Part shown: positions 13,216-26,404 of the stretch, one piece after another
How positions within the stretch are numbered: the stretch's first letter is position 1
Layout: each line of letters starts with the position of its first letter
NCBI GenBank assembly: GCA_023105745.1
Contig: JALGQZ010000015.1
Coordinates: 21,525,499 to 21,589,498, forward strand
Direction of reading: 5' to 3'
From: Austropuccinia psidii
Lineage: Eukaryota > Basidiomycota > Pucciniomycetes > Pucciniales > Sphaerophragmiaceae
Length of the DNA: 64,000 nt
Translations under genes and position numbers: made by a program
The notes under the pieces: generated by a model
Told to the model about the DNA's origin: nothing
Databases searched by the model: none
Seen by the model: the letters and a program-made list of their open reading frames with translations, nothing else

Positions 13216-15350
13216 AATTGTAAATTATGTTCTTTCTTGAGAGATACTTATTGTCAAATTTCCAAATAAATTCCAAATATTTTTTGATAGTTACTCAAGA
13301 TTTTTCATGTTTTTTGAAAAAAATTTACTTCAATGAGTTTTTCATCATCTTCAATTCATTTCTGGTATTGGATATCTTTTGTGATATTTTAATACCATTC
13401 TCATAATGAGGTTTCTAGAAGTTTTAATAATACAAATATTTCTGCTCTTTTTTCAAGATTATAGCCACCCAAGTGAAAAAGAAACACAAAATTTCCTTTT
13501 ATATTAGAAGAGGTATGAGAAGATACTATTTGAAGAATATAATTGATAATAATCTATATACTGTTATTTAAAATTAAATTCATGTGATAATGATAAGATA
13601 ATAATAAAACCAATAGAAATCATAAACGATTAGACTTACCTCTTATTAAAAATAGGAAAATAATTACTTTCATGACAATATCATTACTCATGTATTAAAA
13701 TAGCTAGTAAAGTATATTACCAATGAGCTTTCTAAATTAAAATATTATTCAATGCTAAAAAAATATCTACTAGCTTATTAGAAGTGATTATCAATGAGAA
13801 ATATATCAAAAATAGGATTTCATCATTAAATTCTTCATAATATAAAAGATAGTGGATAACAGAGAGACTAAAAAACTATAATAAATAATGAAATTTATCA
13901 ATGTATAATAAGATGATTTTACTAATGAAATATATTGAAAGGCCCTTTTTTCTTTATTATAAAATAAAGAATATCTATCAAGATAATTACTATAGATATT
14001 TATTCATTCAATTGGAAAATATTAAATTGACCTGTTGGAGTCTTAATATTTTTGCTTATTTGCAGAATCTTTTCATTTTAAAAATCATCCTCTCTGGTAA
14101 AAAAAACACCACTACTTATTCACACGCGCAGAATCATCCAAATAGTTTGAAAATTGGAGTTTGAAACCTTAATAAAACTATTTGAAATATTATCAGAATT
14201 TTGACATTAATATTTGTAGAAATTATGGGCTAAGATAGGCTTAACTCTTTTAATAAACTATATTTCAGGGCTTCACTATTCTAGCCTATTTCATAAGAGT
14301 TTTGGCTACTCATATTGATTTAATTTTCATAACAGGGATGTCGAATCTAAGAAATACTGAGATGTAAACATGTAATTTGTTTTTCATCAAATACTCTATT
14401 TATTCTCTCTGATTTGAGAGATCCCACACCCCCTGGGTGCATGGCATTTCAAGTACCCAAATAAAATATTTTTCAAGAAAATTTCAATTTTTCAACCCCT
14501 GGAATCCCACCCACATCTTCACAAATCCTTGATTAATTGTTTTTTCAACCTCCCTTAGTGGATGTTTCTCCATGGGAAGGTCTCCAATTGCATGATAACT
14601 TGTGTAAAGTGAGAATTTTGACTTATCAATTAGTGTAAATCATCACGCAATATTTAAAGAACTTAATTTTGACTCAGTCTATGATCTAACTGTGCGCAGA
14701 ATTTCCTCTACAATACCCTTAATTCAAGAAAAGAGATCATTCAAGTATTTTTATGTAATTTCCTCCAATTATGTTTCCATTATTGAAGTTAAAATAGCAC
14801 ATTTGCATCATTTCATCATTAAAATATGCATAAGGCTGCAAACATTTAATCCTACATCTTACATAAGTACCCCAGCCAATTTCTTCAGCTTGGTGAGTTT
14901 CAGATCTGGCCAGCAATACCATACTACTTGTGAATCCTTTCAGAATTTCTTATTCAATATTTAAAATGATTGAGTATCTCAAAATTTCTCACTTTTCAAT
15001 TAGATAGTAAAATCTATACAACAGTCTGTACAATTATCATTTTCAGACCATAATTTAGATGGTGCTACATTGTGAAAGCTGATAATCCAAGGACTATATT
15101 TCTTGGGAAAATATAAAAAATCAAGGAGGAATAGCCAATCTCATGCACTCAAAAGGATCTCCCACTTTTATTGGGCTTATTGATTAAATCTTCATTCCAT
15201 TGTCTCAAAGACCACCAAACAATAAAGGGCCCTCTTTTTGACAAAAAGGAAAATAATTCTTTTTTGCTTTTTTGTGAGCTTATTTGAAGCAGATTTCATC
15301 CTCTAAATTTTGATTCAATTAGGGTTTGGAATCAACAAACATTTGATTTC
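13216..15350. other. Anonymous AT-rich spacer
   Basis: I see no gene, recognisable LTR or RNA gene here. The open frames (13901-14164 and 14692-14964) are short, AT-driven and overlap frames on the other strand. A small GC-richer patch near 14405-14450 resembles nothing I know. Confidence 0.6.
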
Positions 15351-15355
15351 ACTTC

Positions 15356-16388
15356 TGGCAGGATGAGCTGATGAAGAAGCTATAAAAGAGTGATTACAAG
15401 CTTAAAATGTGACTTTGACATGTCAAATAGTATTTAGAATCAATTTTAAGCGCTCTACCATTGAAAATAGTGGTTCCTTAATCATAAATTTGGCTGCAAC
15501 AATAATTGAAACAATAGTTAAGATTCCAATTATATCTAATGTACTCTAGCAGTTACTTCTGTGCAAGACATCCTAACCACATAAGGATAGGATGATAATA
15601 TGATAGGGATTTTCTCCTAGGGGGAAAAACCTCCTTTTATCTCAAATCAGGGTAAAAACAGGTGGATACCTTCTTTTCACATTGGTAGAGTTAAAATTAT
15701 CACTGGTGTCGTTGGTTTGTGGTTCAACATTACCAAAAAGTCCTGTATTAGTGTCTCAATGGGCTTTGAAACCACATCTTAACCTTTTATTCCCACAAAA
15801 GATGATTATCTCTTCATTGATGGAAGCTGAAGGTATATTATACCAGAAAGGAGGAATAAAATGAGGAAATAACCATGTGTGGGGGACCCTTATTACTCAA
15901 TTAATGAGTAATGAAGGTAATACACCAGATTAATGGCTTTGACACCTCCTAATTCAATTGTATGTAAGAGTTTCCCACAGTACCACTAAATACAGGCTGA
16001 AGTGGAGCTGTATAGCCTGTATTATTAGTAATCAATAGACAACCAGCTCTTTGGAAGCTTTTACACCTCATAATTTAATTACATGGGATAGTATCCCACA
16101 ATACCACCTGTTGTGGGATTATAACCCTTAATCCTGAATATCTTTGGTTGATTCTTATTCTTGGTTAATAAGCCTTATATATTCTGGAAGGTGAAGTTTT
16201 CCTATTTTAGATTTTCAAATTTTCAGGCTAGCTTTTTTAGGTTCTTGTTTTTTTTGTTTGTGGCCTTGTTGAACTTTTACTTGGTTTAATAATGGCTGGA
16301 GGTTTGTATTTCACTCCTTCTTGTGTGCCATGTTTATTGTACTTTTCAATTTCATTCTTGTTCTCTATCTTTGAGTCACAGAATGAAA
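15356..16388 (-). mobile_element. Very old B-family solo LTR relic
   Basis: The left end TGGCAGGATGAG and right end TTTGAGTCACAGAATGAA are degraded forms of the B LTR termini in minus orientation. In between, order-conserved blocks match other B LTRs: the GATGAAGAAGCT start, CCTCCTTTTATC, a TTTGTGGTT block, GGGCTTTGAAACCACATCTT near 15760, GACACCTC near 15940, and a GTGAA...TTTTCAAATTTTC block near 16190. The relic is flanked by a perfect TSD, ACTTC, at 15351-15355 and 16389-16393, which fixes the boundaries. It has shrunk to about 1.03 kb from about 1.43 kb. Confidence 0.85.
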
Positions 16389-16554
16389 ACTTCTTTGTTT
16401 ATTTTCTGGCTCACTTCATGACTCAAATGTATATCATATGAAAATATTGAAATATTCAAGATTCCGCAATATTTTTATACAATGGATCAGTGTCTTCTTT
16501 CCAGCTCATATTCTGAAATCTCACCATGTATTTTATCACAATAAAAAGGTTCTT

Positions 16555-18347
16555 TGTGAGCCTTAAATGTATTTTTATACACCCAAAAGACCACAAATAA
16601 CAAATAATGTTATAATTGTAAAGAAATAAATTTAGGGTATTGATTTATCTTATAAACACAGATATTAGAATATAAATATAGAATCTATATATATAATTAA
16701 AATTTAAATGATAATTTCAAATTGAAAGTAAATTGAAATTTAAAATTGTGAAAACACATTTTTACTTGGAAAAATGAAGTAAAAATAAATTTTTAACAAA
16801 AATATTAAAGTTGAAATATTTTTGGAAAAAATTGAAATAAAACTTATTATAGGTTCTTATCCAATAAATAAACTTATTAAAATTATTTTACCATTGGATT
16901 CCTCATAAGAGATAAGGTGGGGTCACCTCTGGGTGAAATTTCTGTAACTCAACTCTAAATAAGCTTAAATTAAGTTTTTAGTATTTTTTGTATGGAAATC
17001 AAAAATACTCAAAACCTTGATTTACTTAACACCACATGTGGTGTAAACCATCAATTTTTTGTTAAAATTGAGGTGTGTTGTGTAGCTTAGAAGCTATGAG
17101 GAATTGAAGTGTTTTCAATTGAAATGTCAAAATGTGCACATGTATTACATAAGTGAGCTTTGATTTAAATATGAGGTATCAATTCTTACAGTTGTGTACT
17201 GATAAAAATCAATTTAATTGCATATGTAAATCACAAGTATAATACATGACAAGGAATTAAAAAAATAAATTGGAAAGATTTATTCTGGGGGGGAAAGGAA
17301 TCTTGGCTCTGAGGCTGCTAGACTCCCCGAATTCCTTCCTGACAGGCTTGAGTTGTAAGAACTCATGCAAAAGTTCATCACTTCCGGCCTGGAATTGAGT
17401 CACAGGGTATATGACCCAATTGATGATGAGGGTTTGATACCAACCAGGTCAATTTTAACAGTTGCCAAGAGGGTAAAACTACCCTTCAGTTAAAGAGATA
17501 TTAGTTATAAGAGCTTGGACATGTTTTTAGTTCTCTTACACTCATTCTGACGTGAGTTTAAGGCTTAAAGCCAGTTATTGCTACAGAAATGGCTGATTTA
17601 AGGGTCTAAAATGGCTCAAAATAACAAAAAATGTCTAAACCCAGCCTTTTTGGTCCAAACTACGGTTCAATGATTCCATAATTGGCTTTTCTGTAGTAAG
17701 AGTGTTATTCACGACTGTCAAGAGTGAATTTCACTTTTGGAAGAAGCAAATTTCTGACTATATAAGAATGTCTTTGTCCCACTTTTCTCTTCATGTTAGA
17801 ATCTTTTCCTTTTATAATTAGTATAAACACTGTTAAGCCAATAAAGAAAATATTCCAACCACCCTTTTTGTATTATTCTAAACCCTTTAAAAACATGAAA
17901 AAATCATTATAGTCATTTTTTGTAACTCTTATAATCATTTTTACCCTTGAACCCCCCTATAAGTGAATTAAAGCATCTTTCATCACTGTTAACTCTGTCA
18001 CTTTGTTTCCAAATTCACTCTGATAACTTTTGGGCATTTTTTCTCTTTAATAATATGTTTGAAGAATTTGCTCCTATATTAATTTCCTGAATTTCTTTTC
18101 TCCATTAATTCCAATTGAAATTTCTGTTGAAGAAATTTGTTTTTTAGCCTTAGATATCTCTTGTAGAATATTTGTGGTAAAACAACAACTATTTATAATA
18201 TTATTGTTTTATACTTATAAATTAAAAACAATAAATATGGTTTATTTTCTATCAAAGCTCTTAAAATTTATTACCTTCAATTGAACTGAATTTGAGGACA
18301 GTAGAAGTACTTGATTTTTAATAAAAGTTTCATATCCACACCTTACA
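16555..18347 (+). mobile_element. C-family solo LTR
   Basis: It starts TGTGAGCCTTAAATG and ends CACACCTTACA. A perfect 5-bp TSD, TTCTT, lies at 16550-16554 and 18348-18352. It is 1793 bp with no internal coding region. It is clearly diverged from the young pair at 36490-38330 and 44751-46593. The LTR promoter region retains ACTATATAAGAATG near 17757 (the intact version reads GCTATAAAAGAATG). Confidence 0.93.
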
Positions 18348-18352
18348 TTCTT

Positions 18353-21003
18353 CCTACAAGCTGGAAGAAAATCAAAGCATTAACCTATTCTTAGGAAGAT
18401 AAATATTAAATATTGAATATGAAATCATTTTCTGAAATCTTTGGGCTCCTTTTTGCAGTAAGTTAGAAATGAAAACAAACCTTAATAGGTTAAAGCTCTG
18501 TTCAATTTGTGGCCACATCTGCAAGCTTATGAGATATTCTTTCTCAAGTGGAAGACCAAAATATTGCTTTAAATTTAAGAAATCAAACCTTCAACCTCAA
18601 TATTTCTTGATAATAGATACAATTTCGGTATAATATTATTTATAGAGGCTTGGGATACATTCAGAACACTTTGATAATGGGAAATCAATCTTATTTTTCA
18701 TAAAAGTCATTTTCTGATTTCAAATTCATGTTTAAAGTTTTAAGATATGTTTTGAGCTTAAAAATGCTTTATTTCATGTCTTTGGAAGACATATAAATGA
18801 ATGAGTATCATAGTGAGCTGATAATCAAAATAAGATTCATTTGAAACTTTAACCCATATTTTGAAACAGATATTTCTTGAAAGCTTCATAGCTATTTACA
18901 ACTCTCATTTTCATCCATTCTCTTGTGATATTGTGGATTTTATTAATTCTTGCCAAATATTGTGTAATGAAATTCTTGTTGTGCCAAATTTTTGGAAAGA
19001 TTTCAATTCTCAATAGCTTCTTCTTTTTGAAAAGAGAAACCAAAATTGCTTACATCTGGATGGTGGATCAATTCTTGGGGATATTTGTGCTTTTATGGAA
19101 AAGTGAAGAGATTTTCAAAATTATTTGGACTTTATATTCCCTTTTACAGAAAACAAAACTTAATTTTATTTCAGGAAGTAACAAAAAATGACCATAAGGC
19201 TGAAAAATTATTGCAATTTCTTGATATCTCCCTTCATTATTCAAAAAAAAATTACCAAAGTAAACGTTTTGAGGTCTTTTTTATTTATATTAGGCTTTCC
19301 ATGGCATCTATAAAAAGTTACCATCACATTGGAAAAATATTTTGGCTTTAGATGTTTCATTTACATTTTACTTAACTAAAATTGGGCAATTGAGCTTTTT
19401 TACATGATATCTTTATTTAATTCTGGAATAGATCAATTACTTTAAGTGTTCAAGCTTTTCTCATTATCAATTATTTGGATCAATATCATCTTTATTAATA
19501 CCTTATTTCCTGGAGTAAACACCTTCTGACCTTCCAGAATAAGAGGCATGAAAAAATCTAATAACCCTCATATTCTTTCCAAGTACATCCTCAATTCCAT
19601 TGAGTTTTTGTCTTTTTTTTCAGTTTTTTCAAGTTGATGATGAATATTTATTTATTGGAAGAAATTGTGGTTGGCTCATTGGAGGGATGTAATTGATAGA
19701 TAATGATTGGTAAATATTGGGTCCAATTTTTATTGACATATGATTGTAATTAATTCCCTTTATAAAGATTATGAGCAAGGTGGAATTGTTATTTTTATTT
19801 TGGGAAAGTGATATCAAATATAGATTGTTATTATATTTTTCAAGATTTACAGATGTCTGATCAATTTCATAAAGTAGTCTTCTTTGTTCTCTAGCTCAAA
19901 ATGGAGCATCAGATTGGTATGATAGACAGGGATAATTGTTCATATCAATAATAGAGTAAGGTTGAGTCCCAAAAGTCTTCATATCAGATGATTTTGAGGA
20001 GATTAAATTATATTGATAATTAATAGAATGGCTTCAATCAAATTTATTGGCTCCAATGTGGGAAGTATTAGATTAATTTTATTGGGAAAGGGGTTCTTTA
20101 AGATGAAGTGACAGTAGAATGGAAACATAATTGAAAAATTAAATGGAAACCCAGTTAGATTATTTTCACCCCTAAGGCTAGAAAGTGGAAATAATGGAAT
20201 ACAGGCTCAGTATTATATTTATGAGAAGATTCAAATCCAAAAACCACATAAAATAGCAATCTCAAGGCTCTTGTCATCATTGGTTTTAAAAACATTAAAA
20301 AAATGATTCATAAATATGGTGAATCAGAGAATGTATCAGTTAAGTGATGAATCAATGGTAAAATAATATTACTTACTGATTGGGTTTGTATAAGCTAAGA
20401 ATACTATGAAAACAATGGTTTTTTTGCTAAACCAATGAGGAAAGGCCTTTTAAATTAATGTTAAATTTATTTTAAATCCATTTTAAATTAAAAACTTCTT
20501 AGAGGTCAATTGAGGAGATAGGGATAGAAAGGGTGTGGGAGGTGAAAAAAGAAAGATGAAGGGTTCCATGTGATGTGGTGGATATGGATTACTTTTAAAG
20601 CTAATTTATTTAATTGAATTCATGAGCTCAAAAAATATCAGTAACAGATATCAGAGTTACAAATGAATATAATACCTCAATATAATTTGAGGTTAGTGAA
20701 ATACTTTTTCTTGTGTTAGTAGAGCTAGTTTACTAAAAAAACAATCTAATATTTTCACAAAATTTACTCATCAAGAGATTTAGCAGATCAAGAAATAAGG
20801 TCCTTTTTCCCAAATGAAATTTTTTTGATTGAATCAATTTGAAAAAGAATTTGTTGCATGAAAAAAGAATGGTTTTGAATTATACAGTTCATTGATACAA
20901 TAAATTCATTGAATTGGCCATTAACTGAAGGGATTATGTATCAAGAAGAAAGAGGCATTAGGTTAAGGGTGATCCTGGAAATACTATTTATTTCAATTCC
21001 ATC
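18353..21003. other. Anonymous AT-rich spacer
   Basis: No recognisable gene, LTR or RNA gene. Two overlapping frames (18925-19191 and 19046-19351) are open but look like nothing I know and have no motif, so I do not call them genes. Confidence 0.55.
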
Positions 21004-21008
21004 AAATG

Positions 21009-22427
21009 TTTCATCCTGTGACTCAAAACCAGAGCACAAGCATGGCAGCCAAAATACCATAAACTAATGGTATAGCCAAGATACCACCAAAACATTGAGC
21101 TGAGCCAAATTAGCTCAAAAGGTATCAAAAGGAAGGGGAAACTCACTCCGTTTCAAATGTAAAAGTCCCATCATCATAGGACGAAGAATAACAAAGTTAT
21201 TCCTGCTCAAAGTTGTTGCTGAGCATAAACCTTAATTTTCACCTCTCATCTGAAATACAGAGTAAAAGGCTTAACCCCATCAAATTGGTATGCAGAATGA
21301 AGCTCTAAGTCAGGGCTATTCAATGGTACCCGCCAAACTGAGCTAGCAGCAGTATTACAGAAGTTATGGTCAAATTAAGGCCAAATAAGGGTGAACAAAA
21401 TATTCACCTCTCATCTGACTTCTACAGTTTTAGTGTGTGATACCTAAAGTGGGGTCTTTTTGGAAGGGGCACAGTCAGGGCTATCTGATGGTGTCATCCA
21501 TTTCCTCATATCTCAACTAGAACAAAAGTTATGAGGCAAACAAGCCCAATACAGCTTTTGCCTAAAACACACATATGTACAAAATATCTTGTACATGGGA
21601 TACCTTTGCCATATTTAATAATAGCCATGTCAAATAAGGTAGCATTGTGTAGAACACATACAGGGCTACACACTGAACCAATTTTGAGGTTTATATCTCA
21701 AGAACTGACAAAGCTATGGCTGTTTTAAGGTCAAAATCCCACATTCTGACCAATACAGCCTTACCATGGGATAATATCCCATAACCATGATTATGAGGTG
21801 TCAAACAGACAAAGAAGCATTTTTATACTTCAATAACTCATAATTCAGTCAATACTGGGGTCCCATACAGTTTCTGTAAAGCATTCTACGCATCATACAC
21901 GTCAGAAGAAGGCTATGTGGTCCCCAGATGAAAATTTTCACCTTGTATTGGTGAAAACTGCCCAGATGTGGTTTCAAAACCGCATCTGAGCCCAATACAG
22001 GCTATACAGGCCTTTGCAAACCACAAGCCTGTCTCAGAGAGTGAAAAAATCTTCACTTCCTCTACATGGAAAGGTCTAGCAGCATTTGCACCCCATTTCA
22101 GGATAAAAGGAGGGCTTTTCACAGCCAGAAAAGCTTTTCACATCCTGCTCTTAAATTCCTACATAGTACAACTGTCAAAAACGGTTGTACCCTTGTAAAA
22201 TAAACAGGTATAATTATAATATTAATTATTGTAGTCTTTATTATTGTCATCCAACAGGTAAAGCTGCACCCAGGGCTTTCCACAGAACTCGCCACCACTA
22301 TTTTATAATAGTAAAGCCCTTTAAATCTTATTATAAACCCTTATTTTTAATCTTTTATCATGTGTCACAGTCACAGTTAAAGCTGTAAATTGCCTAATTA
22401 CCACTTCTACATAGACTCAACCTGACA
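21009..22427 (+). repeat. B-family 5' LTR
   Basis: It is homologous end to end with 53127-54564 and ends GACTCAACCTGACA. The first bases read TTTCATCCTGTGAC where the 3' copy reads TGTCAGCCTG, so the terminal TG is lost by two apparent G-to-T changes. A TATA-like GGATAAAAGG lies at 22101-22110. That motif recurs, less perfectly, in other B LTRs. Confidence 0.9.
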
Positions 22428-22447
22428 TTTTGGGGGCCTGGCCATGT
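22428..22447 (+). other. B primer-binding site
   Basis: TTTTGGGGGCCTGGCCATG directly follows the LTR. TGG at the start matches the CCA end of a tRNA. The run GGGGCCTGGCCATG resembles the A site (32521-32541) except for G to A. I cannot name the tRNA. Confidence 0.65.
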
Positions 22448-23302
22448 TTTAACCTTTTTTGACCTTAAAAGTGAGTTTTTCACTTATTTTCTCTATTTTT
22501 GACATTTTGTTTTATTCTTTTAGGCGTAATTCTTTCTTAAAAAATATATATATATTATATATTCATTTATACTCATATTAAAAAGAGTACCTGTCATGTG
22601 GCTAATAACCACAGGACCTTTATTTTTGGCATGTTTTACATATAAAAAACACTTTAAGCCACTAATACAGTCTTTTTTTAATTAAATAAAGACACCTCTT
22701 ACTGTAAAACAAACATTTGAGGCGTGGTTGGGCATATTTTTAATTCAATTACCCTCTTACATACCACTTTTTATCAGTTAATACTTGGTAATTACAAGCT
22801 ATTCTGTGAGATATTGGTATACAAACAGTATACCCAATATCAGTAAGCTGTATTTCTCACGTGAAATTGTTAATTCAATTACCCTGTCAGTATACAAGGG
22901 CATATTGTAGTAATATACAAGCCCAGAGGCTATTCTTAGACATGCAAACAGCATTTTAAGAAGTCTTAGCTGACATTAAGCCCTCTTTTCCTGTTCGATT
23001 CAGTGGAAGATAACTTCATACCACTTGAAAGCCAGTCACAGGCCACCATACCAGTGACACCCTCAGGACCAGAGGGAAGCAGGGGAAAGGAAAGAGGCAC
23101 AGTGAAGGCCTGATCACAGCAGAGAAGTGGACACCTATTGCCACTCAGAAGAGTAGAAAACCACAAAATTATTCTTCAATACAAGGTAAACCAACCTTAA
23201 CAGCTTGTACAGGGAAAATTACTATAATTAACCCAGTTGTAACCTCTCAAGTTAAATTGCCCAAATCAGCAGGCAACAAATTCTTACAAGGCACAGTCAA
23301 AA
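22448..23302 (+). other. B leader with predicted upstream exon
   Basis: This is untranslated leader between the primer-binding site and gag. The last part, about 23204-23302, is open in one frame and ends just before a GTAAAT donor. A possible acceptor is CTTAACAG at 23196-23203. It is interpreted here as an exon feeding the +1 overlapping frame. The rest (22448-23200) is AT-rich without recognisable genes. Confidence 0.45.
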
Positions 23303-23370
23303 GTAAATACCCTAAGAATATAAAGTTTTTGCCTGCTTGCAAACACTGACATGTCACCTGTATACCTCAG
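23303..23370 (+). other. Predicted 68-nt intron containing the B gag ATG
   Basis: The donor is GTAAAT at 23303, the acceptor CCTCAG ends at 23370, and a CTGAC branch-like motif sits at about 23346-23350. The gag start codon (23351) lies inside. The upstream frame ends with one nucleotide of a codon and joins in phase to the +1 frame at 23371, the same phase-1 arrangement as in A and C. Inferred from sequence only. Confidence 0.5.
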
Positions 23371-23536
23371 AGACCCTGGCTTCCAAAGAAACCATCCAGA
23401 GGACAGAGAAGGCTTGTCCAGAACCAGAAGACCTGGAAGAGGACACCTTGGAAACAGTAGTGGATGGCAAAACCATGAGGGAGATAATATTAACCTTGCC
23501 ATTCACACTCCATTGCAACAGTGACCTCAAACCAGA

Positions 23537-26404
23537 TATCAGGTTGAGTCTATGATGAAGCAATAATTAGGCTATTTACAACCTTAACTATGACTGTGAA
23601 ACATGATAAAAGATTTAAAATAGGAGTTTTTATGAAGAAATAAGGATTTATAACAAAATTAAAGGGCTTTACTATTATAGAATAGTGGTGGTGAGCACTG
23701 TTGAAAGCCCTGGGTGCAGCTTTACCTGTTGGATTACAATAATTAAGGTTAGAATTATACCTGATTATTTTCCAAGAGTATAATTGTTTTTGACAGCTGT
23801 ACTACGTAGGAATTTAAGAGCAGGATGAGGAAAGCATTTCTGGCTGTGAAAAGCCTCCTTTTTATCCTGAAATGGGGTGGAAGGGATGTTAGACCTTTCC
23901 ACGTAGAGGAAGTGAAGATTTTTTCACTCTCTGAGACAGGCTTGTGGTTTTCAAGGACCTGTATAGCCTTTATTGGGCTCAGATGCGGTTTTGAAACCAC
24001 ATCTGGGCAGTTTTCACCAATACAGGGTGAAAATTTCCATCTGGGGACCACATAGCCCTCTTCTGACGTGTATGATGCGTAGAATGCTGTACAGAAACTG
24101 TATGGGACCCCAGTATTGACTGACTTATCTGGTATTGAAGTATAAACATGCTCCTTTGTCTTTTTGACACCTCATAATCATAGTTATGGGATATTATCCC
24201 ATGGTAAGACTGTATTGGACAAAATGTGGGATTATGACCTCAAAGCAGCCATAACTTTGTCAGTTTTTGAGATATCAACCTCAAAACTGAACCGGTGTGC
24301 ATCCCTGTATGTGCTCTACACAATGATACCTTATTTGATATGGTTATTGGTAAATATGGCAAAGCTATACCATGTACAAGATTATTATACACATGCGTGG
24401 TTTAGGCAAAAAGCTGTATTGGGCTTGTTTGCCCCATAACTTCTGCTATAGGTAAGATATGAGGAAATTGATGACCCAATCAGATAGCCCTGATTTTTCT
24501 CTTTCCAAAAAGACCCCACTTTAGGTATCTCACACTAAAATTGTAGAAGTTAGATGGGAGGTGAATGTTTTGTTCAACCTTATTTGGTCTGAATTTGACC
24601 ATAACTCCAGTAATATTGGTGCTAGCTCAGTTTGGCTGGTACCATTGGATAGCCCTGACTTAGAGCTTCATTCGTCATACCCATTTGATGGGGTTAAGCC
24701 TCTTACTCTTTTTTTCAGATGAGAGGTGAAAATTAAGGTTTATGCTCAGCAATAACTTTGAGCATGAATAACTTTTTTATTCTTTGTCCTATGATGATGG
24801 GACCTGTATATTTGGAAAGGGCTGAGTTTCCTCTTTATTTTGATACCTTTTGAGCTAATTTGGCTCAGCTCCATGTTTTGGTGGTATCTTGGCTATACCA
24901 TTGGTTTATGGTATTTTGGCTGCCATGCTTGTTGTCAGGATGAGTCTATGATAAAGGTGTATATAAGTATTTACAGGCTTTAACTATGACTGTGACATGG
25001 TAAAAATAACTTTAAAAGATAATAAAGTTGATAATAAATGATTAAATTAAGATATTAAGGGCTTTACTATAGAGATATAGTGGTGGTGCGCGCTGTTGAA
25101 AGCCCTGGGTGCAGCTTTACCTGTTGGGTTACAATAATAAAGACTACAATACTTTTAATTTAAGAGTATACCTGATTATTAACCAAGAGTAAAACTGTTT
25201 TTGACAGTTTACTACGTAGGTTATTCAAGAGCAGGATGAGGAAAGCTATTCTGGCTGTGAAAAGCTTCCTTTTTATCCTGAAATGGGGTGGAAAGGGTAC
25301 TAGACCTTTCCACATAGAGGAAGTGAAGATTTTTTCACTTTCTAGTACTGGCTTGTGGTTTGCAAACAGCCTGTATAACCTGTATTGGGCTCAGATGTGG
25401 TTTTGAAACCACATCTGGGTGGTTTTCACCAATAGAGGGTGAAAACTTTCATCTGGGGACCTCACAGCCTGATTCTGACGTGTATGACGCGTAGAATGCT
25501 GTACAGAAACTGTATGGGACCCCAGTATTGACTGACATATGAGGTATTGAAGTAAAAACATTCTTCTTTGTCTATTTGACACCACATATTCATGGTCATG
25601 GGATATTATCCCATGGTAAGGCTGTATATGACAGCAGGTGGGATTTTGACCTCAAAACAGCCATAGCTTTGTCAATTCTTGAGATATCGACCTCAAAACT
25701 GATTCAGTGTGTAGCCCTGTATGTTTTCTACACAACAGTACCTTATTTGATATGGTTATTGGTAAATATGGCAAAGCTATTCCATGTACAAGATTATTAT
25801 ACACATGCGTGGTTTAGGCAAAAAGCTGTATTGGGCTTGTTTGCCCCATAACTTCTGCTATAGGTAAGATATGAGGAAATTGATGACCCCATCAGATAGC
25901 CCTGATTTTTCTCTTTCCAAAAATACCCCACTTCAGGTATCCCACACTAAAACTGTAGAAGTTAGATGAGAGGTGAATGTTTTGTTCACCCTTATTTGGC
26001 CTGAAATTGACCATAACTGCAGTAATATTGGTGCTAGCTCAGCTTGGGTGGTACCATTGGATAGCCCTGGCTTAGAGCTGCATTTTGAATACCCATTTGA
26101 TGGGGTTAAGCCTCTCCTTCTAGATTTTAGATGAGAGGTGAAAATTAAGGTTTATGCTCAGCAATAACTTTGAGCAGGAATAACTTTGTTATTTCTTGTC
26201 CTATGGTGATGGGACTTATATTTTCAGCAAGAGGTTAGTTTCCTCTTTCTTTTGATACCTTTTGAGCTTATTTGGCTCAGCTCCATGTTTTTGGTGGTAT
26301 CTTGGCTATACCATTGGTTTATGGTATTTTGGCTGTCATGCTTGTGCTCTGGTTTTGAGTCACAGGCTGACACTTGTGCTCTGGTTTTGAGTCACAGGCT
26401 GACA
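23537..26404 (-). mobile_element. B-family solo LTR in B gag, itself interrupted
   Basis: It starts TATCAGGTTGAGTC (terminal TG changed to TA) and ends CAGGCTGACA at 26404. The TSD is a perfect CCAGA at 23532-23536 and 26405-26409. Removing it restores continuity in both the gag frame and the +1 frame. A second solo LTR sits inside it near its right end. Confidence 0.93.
24933..26372 (-). mobile_element. B-family solo LTR nested in another B solo LTR
   Basis: It runs from TGTCAGGATGAGTC to GAGTCACAGGCTGACA, 1440 bp, in the same orientation as its host. The TSD is a perfect CTTGT at 24928-24932 and 26373-26377. Because it landed 32 bp from the host LTR end, the two termini now look like a 32-bp tandem repeat at 26341-26404. 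Confidence 0.94.

Noticed and set aside
18925..19351. Two overlapping ORFs of 88 and 101 codons
   Set aside because: They lie in different frames of the same AT-rich DNA and have no recognisable motif, splice context or homologue known to me.
26341..26404. 32-bp tandem repeat
   Set aside because: It is explained by insertion of one solo LTR near the end of another.
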